Assembly: GCA_036250195.1 (NCBI GenBank)
Contig: JAVHZZ010000003.1
Span: forward strand, 341,911,875 to 341,975,874
Length of the DNA: 64,000 nt
Reading direction: 5' to 3'
Origin: Mixophyes australis
Lineage: Eukaryota > Chordata > Amphibia > Anura > Limnodynastidae
The first letter of the stretch is position 1, and each line of letters begins with the position of its first letter. The notes below the pieces were generated by a model that was not told the origin of the DNA, made no database searches, and saw only the letters and a list, made by a program, of their open reading frames with translations. The translations under genes were made by a program, and so were the position numbers. Positions 45,140-57,555 of this stretch are shown piece by piece.

Positions 45140-45840
45140 TGTATCTGTTTGGTTGATTGAAAATATGGCGCACCCTAAGCACTACAGAAAAAAATCTGTA
45201 GTGGGAGGGATGGGGATGGGCACTAAAAGTATCTGATCTTCCACATTCTGACACCTCCAGTCACAGGGGCACCCTTGTTTGAAAGAGGGGAGTGCCTGCT
45301 TTTAAAAATTGTGGCACCTTAGAGTTATTATCTGGTTATCATGTGTGACTGTAGCCCCTACACTAGAGAAAAAAATAGTAATCCTGGCTTCATCCTTCTG
45401 GCTTCAAGAAAAAAAACAGGTTTACCATCATTTGAAAGAGGGGAGTCTCCTCTTTCAAATGATGTGGCCCCTTAGTTGTTATTTATTGGTGTTCACCAAA
45501 CAATAACACCCTACACCACGGGAAAAACGAAGTAGCCCAGGTTTGGAGAGGGATTTTGTAATATCATTTTTCCCCCATTCTGGCTCCAAGAAACAATTGG
45601 ATTCCCTCATTTGAAAGAGAATAGTCCCATCTTTCAATCGATGTGCTCCCTTACTATTTATTGTTTGGTAATCAACAGACAATAACATCCTACAACAATC
45701 ATCCATATACTACAAAAAGCATAAAGACATCTAGAGATGGGCTATAATGCCCAGGTCTCCCTTATCATGGTTTCATTAAACTCAGGGGTACCCTCGTTTG
45801 ATGAGCTAGGTTGACTATTTTTAAAAATGGGCTGCCAATA
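45140..45840. repeat. degenerate tandem repeat, ~155-187-bp units
   Basis: Units are marked by ACCCTTGTTTGAAAGAGGGG at 45271, its variants at 45424, 45603 and 45790, and intervening TACACTAGAGAAAAAA / TACACCACGGGAAAAACG and CCTTAGTTGTTATTTATTGG blocks. The second unit carries a perfect palindrome at 45426-45464. Confidence 0.7.
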
Positions 45841-46458
45841 ATATTCCATCACATTGTATGCATTTCATTTTATGCACATATGTTTATGCATTTCATTCAA
45901 GATGGTGTAAACTAGCAAACAATGAATTATCATATTCAAGTGCAGATTTTATTATGAAAACATATGTGTAAAATCCTGCTTATTGTTGTTTTGGAAAGGT
46001 TGATTTATGCCAAAGCAAGAACCACAAAGTAGCTATTGGTGGTGTTTAGAGAAAAATACACACATTTGCTTTTAGTTTACTTGCAATTTCAATAAAAAGA
46101 AATACTTTTTGGCTATTTTGGGTAGTTTTATTTTCCGTGACAGGAGGTATAAGCAAACTATTGGTATTTTCTGAAAAATGTATTTTTTGATAAAACAAAG
46201 TATAATTTGTGTGGGCACTGTACTATTACTGATGTTGATGTTGGATAATGATGTTGAATGTGACCAATCCAAAAAGTGCCAAAATAGGCTCAACACAGGG
46301 GTAAAAAATGCCTCAGTTTACTGCTCAGTCTCAGCTCACATAAATTCAATCCTGTATATTTCAAGTTCTAGCTAGGAGCTAGGTGTGTTCTTAGGTTCTC
46401 ATAAGACTTAGGTTCCACATATGTAATTATTCCCACTTTGCATATATTGTAATGTTAT
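45841..46458. other. no recognisable feature
   Basis: AT-rich DNA without a supported gene. Confidence 0.35.
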
Positions 46459-47164
46459 AAATTTGAAGATAGTAATAGTTATGTGTTCAATTGACTTTTT
46501 GTTGGATTTTTTGGGTTTAGAATATTAATTTAATTATCAAATATTAATTGATTTAACTATTCACGTAGGTATGTAAGTTTATCCAGTGATTAATGAAATA
46601 TAGTGATGAACTTGATTTCCAATAAATTGTAGGATTTATCATTAGTAATTTAACAAGTTAGAACAATGGGTCTAGTTCTCTGTTAAACGTGTGGGTATTA
46701 TTCCCCAGTTTGGTAACTGATTATGATACTCTGTTAACTGTATAGAAGTCAGATGTTATTAGTTTAACATGGTAATAACAATTTTATGAGTTAAATTACT
46801 CAAACTTGATCTTCAGAACTTTATCCTGTTTATTGCTAGTTCAATAACTACCAAACTTATTTAATCACATAAAGTATACATTTTAATAGTCATCCAAATT
46901 CAGTTAAATTGAGATAAAGCATTCAATAAATAAATAAATAAATATTGCAGGTACCCTAAAAATGTTTCCACAATAAAAACGTAATCATTGGTGCATTGAA
47001 TACAGCTTTAAAATCTTCACAATCTAATACAGTTACCAAACCGTCACTTCATCATATTGAACAAATACAGCTTTAAAATCTCTTAATAGTTAAATTAATA
47101 TTATGAAGCCAAACAATAAAAAAAAAAGTCAATTGAGTGCATAACTATTACTATCTTCAAATTT
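46459..47164. mobile_element. ~0.7-kb element with inverted ends
   Basis: The left end AATTTGAAGATAGTAATAGT, with ATG and CAATTGACTTTTT following, is mirrored at 47125-47163 by AAAAAGTCAATTGAG and ATAACTATTACTATCTTC. Weaker symmetry (AATATTAATTTAA) extends the arms to about 85 bp. The interior is AT-rich and has no frame. Target duplications are not clear. Confidence 0.65.
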
Positions 47165-47429
47165 TCTAAGGGAGGGATACCCTTCATTATTGCTACTCTT
47201 GCATCCATGGAAAGAGCGCAGTCCAAAACTAGTTCTTTTAATGTTATAAATTGTATTTGTATTATTAAAAGAAAGACTAGTAGTGTTGGATTCAGTTAAA
47301 GGGACAATATTTTCTTGTATTTTTATTTATGTATTTATTACAATGATATTTTGTTTGACACTCTATACTGGTCCCTAGAGCCTTGTGATGGCTATGGACT
47401 ATAGATTTTTTTTATTGAGGCTGTATTCC
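47165..47429. other. no recognisable feature
   Basis: Unannotated sequence. Confidence 0.3.
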
Positions 47430-47762
47430 CGACCATGGCCTTATCTGTGTGAAGTTTGTATGTTCTCCCTGTGTTTGCGTGGGTTTCCTCCGGGTGCTCC
47501 GGTTTCCTCCCACACTCCAAAAACATACTAGTAGGTTAATTTGCAGCTATAAAAAAAAAAAATTGATCCTAGTCTTTTCCTCTCTCTCTGTCTGTCTGTC
47601 TCCCTCTCTATCTGTCTGTGTGTGAGTGTGTGTCTATATTAGGGAATTTAGACTGTAAGCTCCAATGGGGCAGGGACTGATGTGAATGAGTTCTCTGTAC
47701 AGCGCTGCGGAATTAGTGGCGCTATAAAATTAAATGTTGATGATGATGATGATGATGATGAT
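47430..47762 (+). mobile_element. SINE, 5'-truncated, long (GAT)n tail
   Basis: It begins inside the head at ATTCCCGACCATGGCC and has GGGTTTCCTCCGGGTGCTCC, a CTCTGTCTGTCT expansion, AAGCTCCAATGGGGCAGGG and CAGCGCTGCGGAATTAGTGG, then eight or so GAT repeats. Confidence 0.92.
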
Positions 47763-49523
47763 TACACCTGAAACCTATGGGATGAGCTTTGCAGTGTATA
47801 TAAACGGGTGCTGAATTGTGCCAGTCACATGATAGTTAATATTGTAGTAAGTTACTTAACTAAGAATAAGTGCTACAACTAGAGAAGACAACTCATGCTA
47901 GGGGATTTATAGTCTGTTAACTGCACTATAGCATCCCTGATTGATTTTTCTCTGATGTCTGTTACCACTTTTAGTGGATGTTTGCCATGCCTCTCTATTA
48001 CTATTTGCTAGCTTTTTTTTAATCAATTACTCTTTGTTGTTATTTTCCTTTTGAAAATTTAAAAAAAATAAAACATATATTAAAACACATCATAAATTGT
48101 TAGATAGAGGTGGACAATTTGGTGATCGAATAACAATGTATAAATAAACAGTAAAACAGCTTTATGGAATAATCTATGAAACTCATACTGTTCGGACTGT
48201 ATATTAAGAGCAAAACCTTGTGATTATACTGTAGTGGTAATATTTTTACAAGTACTATGCTGTATACTGTTGAATCTAATTACAAGCAATAGCTTACCAG
48301 ATTGGAATTACTGTGTCTGCGCCAAGGACGTATACCTGAATTTATTATGTACACATGGATTCATTCACAACCAGTAGGATGCGCCCTTGAACTTTATTAG
48401 CACAATGGACTTACTAATTGGTTGATTGTCTGACAACAGATGTTGCCCAGTAGTGAGCACTACTCATTAACAGTGTTGTTGTATTTCATGTAATTAATGT
48501 ATCTAATTTAGTTAATTGATTCTTCACTGACAGGTTATGGGTTGTATTGCATTGTGTATACAAACTAAATGTTTCTTTTGTTCTTTCACTTAAAAGGGAG
48601 CGCATTTTTTAAATTGCAATAATGTAGTATAAAATTGTACAAAATAGCATAGTTATGAGTCACCAGTTTATAATAGACTGTGTGATATATTGTGTGATTT
48701 AATCAATAGTTAAATGCATTATATTGAGCTATGCTGTGTGGTCGGAATTTCTTTCTGTTTCTTTTCTTTCTTTTTGTTTACTTGTTTCTTAAGAGTTAAT
48801 GAAGATTCTATAACAAATTTTGGGAAAGGGTAAGGCAAAGGGTACACAAAAAATCATGCATGGGACAATAAATATTCAACATAGAGAACAACACAAATAT
48901 AAAAGGCAATACATTTATAAAGATATTAAGAACAGCCCATACATGAATAATGACACGGTTAAATTGTTTTGGTAGAGGAAAGAAGAGAGGTGTTAATAAG
49001 GGAAAGAGTGGCGTAAGCTTAAATATTTGGAAGTCTTTATATAAGTAAATCCTGATGATTTGTTGTGGGAACACCAAGGGTTGGTAGATGCAGAGTGCTT
49101 CTGTACAGAGTAGAAGAAACCTATTTTTATTATTGTGCAAATTAGAAAGTAAGTAAAGCCACTGTTCTAAAAGTAATAATAGTCAACACTGTGTATTACT
49201 GAGCTGAAAAATACATATGACATGTATGTAATACTTATATTTAACTAAATGTGACTATCACTCCTCTGCAGCAGACTGCCATGTTTGGAAGATGTGCTTC
49301 TCCAGCTCAGCAGACAGATGGATTGACTAAAATTAATTGTGTGGATTGATCAAGGGTGTGCTCAGCCAGTTCTTTATTTAGCCAGGTCGGTGGTCCACCT
49401 TTGTTTTTTCCAAATGTCCCTAGTAGGCTGTCAGTGTCTGCCTTTGTCCCCCTTGTGTGCCTCAGTCCCCCTCCTTTGTGGCTTTGGGGGTATTTCTCTT
49501 AGTCCTCTTTGTGTCTGTCCTTT

Positions 49524-49525
<2 letters not shown>
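47763..49525. other. no recognisable feature
   Basis: AT-rich. The 110-codon minus frame at 48808-49140 has no recognisable domain. Confidence 0.35.

Positions 49526-49572
<47 letters not shown>
49526..49572. repeat. (AT)n microsatellite
   Basis: AT run. Frames through it give Tyr-Ile repeats. Confidence 0.95.
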
Positions 49573-49575
<3 letters not shown>

Positions 49576-50479
49576 CTATCACTCCGCCATGTACCACAAT
49601 TTGCTTAAACAAACTACCTTTTTTTCCCCCGCCTCTCATAACCCACTTTCCCTTTTGCCCAGCACCTTCTTCTACTGCCTCCCCTTGATTCTTCTATTTC
49701 TTCCATCTTCATCCCTTACCTTCCTCCTTTTCTTCTGCAGGAGCTGACAACGGAGACCTGGTAAGAAGAAGTGACATGGCGGAATTTAGGTACAACGGTG
49801 TCCAATGCCTCACTGAACTGAGGATGGCAGGTAAGTACAATCTTTCGATTTCAATCATTTTTAATGTGTGACTGAATAGTAAACTTTTGATAAATTATAG
49901 GTTCTGTTGATCAAAATCAAAGCTCCTTAGCACACTCGATAATAAGGTTGTGAACTCTATAAGGATTCCTTTGTCGAGGGTGCATTAATGCACATTTATT
50001 AAGGGGAGAACATTTAATTTCGCACTATATGTCAAAGGTTTACTACCAGAGTAACATTGCTATTGCCGGAGATATCAACCGCTTTCGACATGGTAGGTTT
50101 CTCTGTGGAATGTAACAAATGCCCAAATGTGGACAAAGTTGAAGACCTCTTAAGCCAATGACTAAACAAGTAGACTTTATGGCAATGTTGAGATGTGTGT
50201 AATAACACATAAGAGTAGGGCAAGGAGAAGAGATAAAAGTAAAATGGAAAGAATTGGGAGAGCAGGAGAAAAAAATAAAAATGGCAGAAATATTGTCCGA
50301 CAGTGGAGGAACTTGAAATTCCAATCTACTCAAATGGTGCTGTGGTTAAGTATTGTATTTCTAACTGGAGGGGGCTGGTTCATCCATTCCTTTGTAATTT
50401 GAAATTTAGCAAAGTTGCATAAATGTGTGATAATCTTGTCTAATTGTTTATCCAGGGGCTTAATGGATCTGCCTGTAAC
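49573..50479. other. unannotated; one exon-like motif at 49741-49828
   Basis: A pyrimidine tract ending TTTTCTTCTGCAG precedes an 88-bp stretch open in one frame, which is followed by GCAG|GTAAGTAC. No homologous protein is recognised. The rest of the interval is featureless. Confidence 0.25.
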
Positions 50480-50845
50480 ACAATTAAGGATCATTTGAGA
50501 TCTTAACATAAGTTTGCCTGAAAACCCACCTCTTCAGGCAAGCTTATAATATTCCTCACCCACCTTCTTAAACTCACCCTATTACCACCCCTTACACAAT
50601 ATAAACAAGACAACAACCCTCTGAACCCCCAGACCAATATAGCATACTAATCACTTTTTACCTTTGCAATCTGGCTGGAAAGAAATACAATATGTAGATT
50701 TAACCTAATGTATCCGACTCCCATTGAAGCATAGATTATAAGCTTGCAAGCAGGGCCTTCTCACCTCTTTGTCTGCTATACACAGTATTGCCTACTGTGT
50801 TTGTCCACAATTGTAAAGCACTATGTTGATGATGATGATGATATG
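50480..50845 (+). pseudogene. 3' end of an L2/CR1-like LINE
   Basis: Encodes VCLKTHLFRQAYNI (50497-50539), the short motif that ends the ORF of L2/CR1-type LINEs. An untranslated tail follows with ATTATAAGCTTGCAAGCAGG, TTGTAAAGCACTATG and a (GAT)n end at 50826-50841. The rest of the element is absent (5' truncation, normal for LINE insertions). Confidence 0.65.
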
Positions 50846-51524
50846 TTCAATTATATGTAGAATCATGGTTCAATATAGGACATTCCAAATATGTAGGAAT
50901 AAGCCTGTGTCTCCATAGTTTATTCAACATAGAATTGATATTTGGGGAATAGGTTTGTACAGTTTGGAATGAACTAGAAACAATTTGGTATATATTTTAT
51001 ATTAACAGTCTCCCGGATTGCCACACTAGTAGAATATTTAGCAATACTTGTTTGTTCATGGTTGGCTTTTCCTTGTGGCTTATGGAGATACTAGGGTCTT
51101 TTTTCCCCAAAAAGCTTTATGTAGTTGTAAACATTGTTATTTCGGTGGTAATACAGTATTGTATAATAATAACATTGTACTTCTCCTTCCCACCAAATAG
51201 GTACATAGACATTCAAACTTTGATAACTATTTAAATTGATAGTTTACAGATGTAATTGAATTAATTCTCTTTTTTGTATATATTGAAAAAATTGTGACTG
51301 TGGTAAGTGGATTTTGTCACAAAGGTCCACAAAAGAGGCTGTGGCGAACTGTCCTATACTGTGAAGAAAACACTTAATTCCTCTTCGAACCATGGATGGG
51401 AAAATTTGGCTGATTTCCCAGGGGGGAATATAGCCTGTCTCCAGATTGGACTAAGGGGAGAATGCTACTCATAAATATTCAATTTGTTATTAATAGTTGT
51501 ATCCTATGCTTCAGAGGTATTATT
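50846..51524. other. no recognisable feature
   Basis: AT-rich sequence. Confidence 0.35.
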
Positions 51525-51690
51525 ATTATTGCTTATTTATATAGTACCATACATAACACAAAGTGCTGTATAGAGAAGATATAATCATTCACATCAGTCC
51601 CTATCCCATTGGAACTCACATTCTACATCCCTACCACACACAAACACATACACTCTAGGGTCCATTTTGGCAGAAGCCTTACTAAATAGC
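51525..51690 (-). mobile_element. diverged SINE 3' half
   Basis: The plus strand reads TTATTTATATAGTACCATAC, AAGTGCTGTATAGAGAAG, CACATCAGTCCCTATCCC and CTCTAGGGTCCATTTTGGC, a decayed complement of the SINE tail and body. Confidence 0.7.
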
Positions 51691-53094
51691 CATCACTGTA
51701 TATGCCAAGGGAGGCTTATAAGACCTTGGTGTCCACAGGAGGAAGCTAAGGCAATGCTCCTGCAAAGAGGCATCTTCTATGTCTAACAATTATTAACAGT
51801 TATTAAACATTTCTTAATTCCCAGATTACAGTGCAACCACATAATATAGCTCTGTTGGGCTGCCTTGTAAATGCTATAAAAAAATCTAAAGATCCAGTCC
51901 TCCTGCAGTATAGGTTATGCAAATCATGGTCTAACTCTAGGAGTCAGATGAACTATTGCAGATTGACTACTTATTTATCTAAGCATTTGGCTTGGGAGGG
52001 GTGTTAAAATTGTCTGAATTAAATACTAACTTAAAAGATATTGATTATGCCAAACCAAAACCATTAAATAAATAATGGTTCCCAAACAGCCAAGGTGGTT
52101 TTGGACAGGGCTGTGAGAGAAAAGAAAACAGTCTCACAGAGCATGACCTTGGGATCTAGATAGGGGTCACCTTAGGTAAATAGTCTCCTAGGTGGTAGTG
52201 TAGCTTTAAAAAGCTATTACATTTTCTATATAAGTTTAATTGATGGAATATAATACACACTCTCTATAACTAAAAGTTCAATGTGAACAAGACACTTTTT
52301 GTACTACCAGCAGTTATAGATACACTCAAAAGTCATGACCAATAATTTCAAAGCAGTCCAAATGATCTCATTTCACATTTTATTTTATTCTTTCCTTTTT
52401 AACTTACCAGGAGATAGCCCTAATACTTTAGAGCTCTAACGATTTAGATGAAACTGGCCAGTCCTTTTTCCAGCACTAACAGATTCAGTGTCAACGTGAT
52501 CTAATAGTTGCTAACATGAAAGCCACTTTTCAATTCAGATGCAGGTTAATTAGAATTTTCAAAACTGTTCTGTGAAATCTTCTCCTTGTTCCACATTTGG
52601 TCGTACAATGTGTCATGTTTTACAGGTGGACCTAAGTATTTCCAGTACTACATCAACCACATTACTCAGCAGAATAAATTGACCGTCATTGCCTGAGCAC
52701 TATTCATAGACTATAAATGACATAAAATGCAATTTTACAAATACAGCATGGAATAGCATTACACAAAATGGTGAAACAAAATCGGAACTCAAAGACTGTA
52801 TCACTGAAATGTTGCACCTCTGCGAAATGGCCTGATCTGCTGCAGAACAAAATTTCTACAAAATTTTTCCAAAATGTCAACTATTTTCAGGTTTAAACCA
52901 ACAAGTTATATATGTAATAAAAGTAATAATAGTATATTACAGACCGTTTATGCTGTTGTTTCAATTGGTCATTTTTATTAACTCGTTTGCTAGTTTTATA
53001 TAATTTCCAAATATACAAGAAAGTGTAAATGTACAATAATTACAATTCATGTGATCATAATATATTTTCTATATTCCAAGTTCACAATGTTGAA
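51691..53094. other. no recognisable feature
   Basis: AT-rich unannotated sequence. Confidence 0.35.
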
Positions 53095-53470
53095 TGAACA
53101 TCAACCTGAGCCACTTATGAACGTATCTAGAAAAACTATCATTTTATTAATGCTAATACTGTCTGCCAGTTGTTGCACTGTTTACCTGTTTCTTCCAGGA
53201 TACAATTTAGAATCCTGTGTCTTGTCTACAAAGTCCTCTACAAAGCTGTATCCTGCTATATATATTTTCTTCTCTTTACTAACATCTCTACTTTTGCTCA
53301 GTCAATGACAAATGCCTATCATTCTACCCTATAACCACCTCCACTTATCCAAATAAGAGTCTACAAAGGCTACAAATACACTCTGGAAAGTACTACCTTC
53401 TTTAGAAATTACATTAAACAGTAATCTTTAAAATTAATTTTAAAATATGTGTACCATCTGTAACAAAATA
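53095..53470 (+). pseudogene. L2/CR1-like LINE ORF2 fragment
   Basis: From about 53162 the plus strand encodes CQLLHCLPVSSRIQFRILCL followed by VYKVLY. This matches the L-H-x-L-P-V-x-x-R-I-x-F-x-I-L-x-L-V-Y-K motif near the C-terminus of L2/CR1-type reverse transcriptase proteins. A stop follows about 55 codons later, and traces of the terminal FFRNYIKQ-like segment come after it. The catalytic domain is missing. Confidence 0.75.
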
Positions 53471-53994
53471 ATCCTACCTTATAGCAGACAGATGGTGTAA
53501 TGTTGTTCATGCAGTCATGGGTTTTGTTATGTTATTAACACATATTGTTTGTCAAATAGCACATGGATACAACCTCAGCTAAATATAAATATCCTATTGA
53601 TTACAGTTCTGTACATGTTTAACACGATTAGTTGGCTCTCTTGGCTTTCAATCATTCATTAACACCCATCCCATCAGCCAAGTTTAAGACTCCATTTCTC
53701 AGCTTTGATCGATGCCAAGGTTTTGGATTCAAGTGTTCTTCAAAATGATGCTGATATTTATATTAAACATGATTTCAAATCCTATGATATTGCCATGTAT
53801 ATTTAGTTAACAGTATGTTTTTAAAAGTGTATTTTCATTATAGCTGGGAATAACACTAACACATACTGTATATATGGAATAGTTGTGGAATCTTTTTAGA
53901 ATCAAGTATGCTGTCTGAATCATGGGAGAAGCATGTTTCTATGTACACATCAGAGTTACAATCTATGGAGCTCATTTACAGTTGAATGTACTTC
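53471..53994. other. no recognisable feature
   Basis: AT-rich sequence. Confidence 0.35.
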
Positions 53995-54565
53995 ATTTGG
54001 GTGGGGTACGAATTTATGGAGGTGGTATAAACGACAGGAAGTAGGACGAACCTAAAAAAAACGAAACTCACTTAACCGACTCCTAATAAATAATGACTGA
54101 CCTTAACAATGACAAAACAAGTACCTGACAGTGTGCTAACAAATCACGATCAGCAGTAAGAACGGCAGCCTGTATTGACGTCAATTTAAATTGCGACCTG
54201 TATCTCAGTATTTTTAAAGTGGCAATGCCGGGTCCCTAACCATAATCTTATTCCTAACCCTAACCCTAAGCCTAAGCCTAACCTATTCCTAACGCTAAGG
54301 CTAAGTGTAAGAGTTAGAACCGATGAGAAGCGGCATTGCTGCTTTAAAAATACTGAGATACAGATCGCAATTTCAATTGAAGTCAATACAGGCTGCCGTT
54401 CTTACTGTTGATCGTGATTTGTTAGCGCACTGTCAGGAACTTGTTTTGTCATTGTTAAGGTCAGTCATCATTTATTAGGAGTCGGGCAAGTGAGTTTAGT
54501 TTTTTTTGTTCGCGGTAGTCACTGTCGGTGTTATCAGCACCGTTAAAGTGGCTACCACAGCTTCA
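53995..54565. mobile_element. long foldback element with telomere-like loop
   Basis: Arms of more than 180 bp are inverted copies: ACTCACTTAACCGACTCCTA, GTGCTAACAAATCACGATCA and AGTAAGAACGGCAGCCTGTA on the left have their complements at 54350-54500. The loop (54230-54315) is a run of CCTAACCCTAACCCTAAGCC-type hexamers. Weaker symmetry extends outward to the stated limits. It has no coding capacity. Target duplications were not resolved. Confidence 0.8.
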
Positions 54566-57555
54566 TTTTGTTATGTGTAAGTTATGCATTTTACTACTGC
54601 GCATGCACACCAGAAATGCATATGTATACATTTTGTATAGATTGTTGAATAAAGTTGGCTTGTGTCTCCCTATGTCTTGAGATATGGAATGGCTGTGGGA
54701 AGGGACAAACAAGTCTTAGCCACGTCCCGTAAGGGCTTGTTGATATCATTGTGGCACAATTATGATGATGACTAGCAGCAGCACTACCTAGCCATTGGCT
54801 GGCTGCCTTTTTATTCATGCTCCAAATGATAGTTTTTAAATCATTAATATTGTGACTATTATTATTATATTATCTTGCGCATTTAATTCATATTTCATAA
54901 TTAACAATTATATTTGGACTACTGCAGGAATGAAAATTCCCATTGATTTTTTTAAAGAGGAAAACAATAAACGTTTCTATTTATTTTAATTTGTATTAGT
55001 ATTTTGTTTTTTTATTAAATTTAAGATTGAAAATGCAACTTTTCATTTATTAATAATTGTCCAGACAATATTCTCTCTTATGCATATGACAGGTGATTAC
55101 ATTATTATATTATGTACAAATAGGGTATTATCAGTTACTACTAACACTGCCAAGTCACACCACTATGAAATTTAGAGGTGTGTCCGACTGAACATATGCA
55201 CGTAAATATAATTTTTCTTGTGTATGTCTTTTCCTACATACGTTCAAGGAACAAATGCATTCACCTCTAAATGAATCTCTATAAGTATATTAAAGTACAT
55301 CATGGTGAGATCCATCAAGTATTAAATGAAATATTTTATAAGTACAAAGGAAACTTTACATATACATTTTTGAAGGTTACAAATTCCTTTTCAACTTGTA
55401 TTTTAGATTTGGCGGATCTTTAACATCTTTATTGACTACACACACACACACACGATGTGGAAGGCATTAGACACTTAAATACATTGTCAAAATAATTTCT
55501 AAATTATTTTAAACTTTCTGTAGGTGTAATTTGATTGTGCTTCCCTTTTAGAGTACTTTAAACTTCATGATGATAGGATGATTTTTTAATTTTTTTGTTG
55601 TGTCTTCTTGAGATAAAAATGCTTTTTATGTTTAGGAAAATGTTATATTGAACCTTTCAAACAATCTTGGTGTTTATCATAAACACACTCTGCATAATGT
55701 ATAACTAATATTTTTTCAGCGCATCCCTGTAGTATTTTAAGTAGATTCTTTTAGTTTATGTATATTTTGTTAAAGTGTTATTTTTTAAGCCCTTTCTCCT
55801 CTGCAGTAAACTGCAAGTTTATTTAATATTACATGTGCTCTGCATTTTCTTCTGTTAAAAAAAATGTGAATTTGACTGAAATAATTAGAAAACAAATAAT
55901 TATTTGTAATAAAAACACAGGCTGTGACCTATTTTCCATCAGAAGAATTTCATTACCAGGAGTTTTTAAGGAAGTACAGCTATAATGTGAAATATTAAAA
56001 TGAATGCTATTAATTACCAATAGTCATGATAACCACCAGTACCGACATTTTATTTAGTGGATTTCAGTTATGTTGAATCTTGACTGATTTCATGTCGTAG
56101 TGAGTATGTTTTATGGCAGGAATAAAAAAGGTATGTGCACCTTTTCTGACAGATGAATTTAGAAAAGACAAATGCCTATAGAGAATGTTGATCTCTATAG
56201 AGTGATACAATAACAGTTGATGCCACTTAGATGAGACAACCGATATGCAGACATGTAGAAGATGACCTAATTTGTTCCATCAAGGTTCCATCATTTGGTG
56301 TGTCTTTTCAGCTATGTGAATTGTGCCTGTATTTCTCCATGCAGAGCAATGAGTGGTATGCTAACCTCTCTCTGTCCTCCAAGAAAAAAATAGAATGGAT
56401 GAAAGACAGATCAAAAGAGCCCTCTCTTTCACTGTGTTTTGGCAAGATGCCAAAATTGTGTAAATGAGAACATGTGTCGCCTGGTTCTTAACTACCAAGC
56501 TCCACCCCCTTGTTCACATCAGTCATTTTGTGAACAATGTGCTAAACTGTAAAACAATCGCTACCTGAAAAACACCCCTAATTACATGTAGCACTGGCGA
56601 CCCGAGCAACCCGTACATCTGCTTTAGATACCTCCACTGCAGGCACACAACAGCATCTCCCAGCATGCAGTGGGGAAGAGGAGCTGGTGAAGTAGCAGTT
56701 GAAAACAGAAGTTGGAATTCTGAGTGGGACTGAAAGGGAAAGTGTAGCAGTTGGGAGAAGGAGCATAGAGTAGAGAAGAGAAAACTGTGCTGTAACAGGA
56801 GACACTATAAGCTGGACTGCTGTGAGAGATCGGAACAGAGCAGGAAAAAGAGAGAAAAAGTCTAATAAGTACCAATGTTTCTTATATAGTTCATACGATT
56901 GGATGGAGCCATGTTATTAGTCAGGTAGGGAACAGGTGGGGAGTCCTGAAGATTAGTGTATAATGCCATTTCGCTGGACTGTGATATAATAATAAGGGTG
57001 AAGTGCAGGGACAGTCAGCTAGGGGAAGGGGAGTGGGTTTAAATTGTGAGAAACTGCACTAAAGTTAGCATTATCTGCTATCTGTGAAAAGACAAATATA
57101 ACTGCATAAACAGACAGGGAAGCATGTTTTGTCAAACGTCTGGAAGAAAGTTACTGTTTATTGGAGGAGAGTAATATTGCAATGTGCCACTGTGTGGGAT
57201 TATCGGTACTAAATTTAAATTGAGGAATGCAGGGAGCTGTGACGTTGCTCTGTGCTATTTGCCACTGAATGTTTGTCTGAACTGGGAAAGAGAAGAAGTG
57301 AACTGTGTCTAAAATGCCACTGTATAGAGACTACATACCCATATACATTGATTAACACCCAAATGTACTGGAATGCTACGTATCTACAAAGTTAAAGTAG
57401 CTGTAACATTTAGTGTATATTGTTAGTGATAGATAGCGTTGTTAGAGAGATATTGAAAGATAGTTATTAGAAGGTATAGAGGTATATCCTATATCAAACT
57501 AGTGAGGACTATGTAGATTATACGCTTTATGGAAAAAAAAATTGTTCACACCTGT
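54566..57555. other. no recognisable gene
   Basis: Mostly AT-rich. A short ACACAC tract lies at 55439-55453, and a purine-rich stretch at 56680-56860 gives pyrimidine-rich minus frames without domains. Nothing coding is supported. Confidence 0.35.

Noticed and set aside
54230..54315. interstitial telomere
   Set aside because: The CCTAA run is short and degenerate and sits exactly in the loop of a foldback element, so it is described as part of that element.
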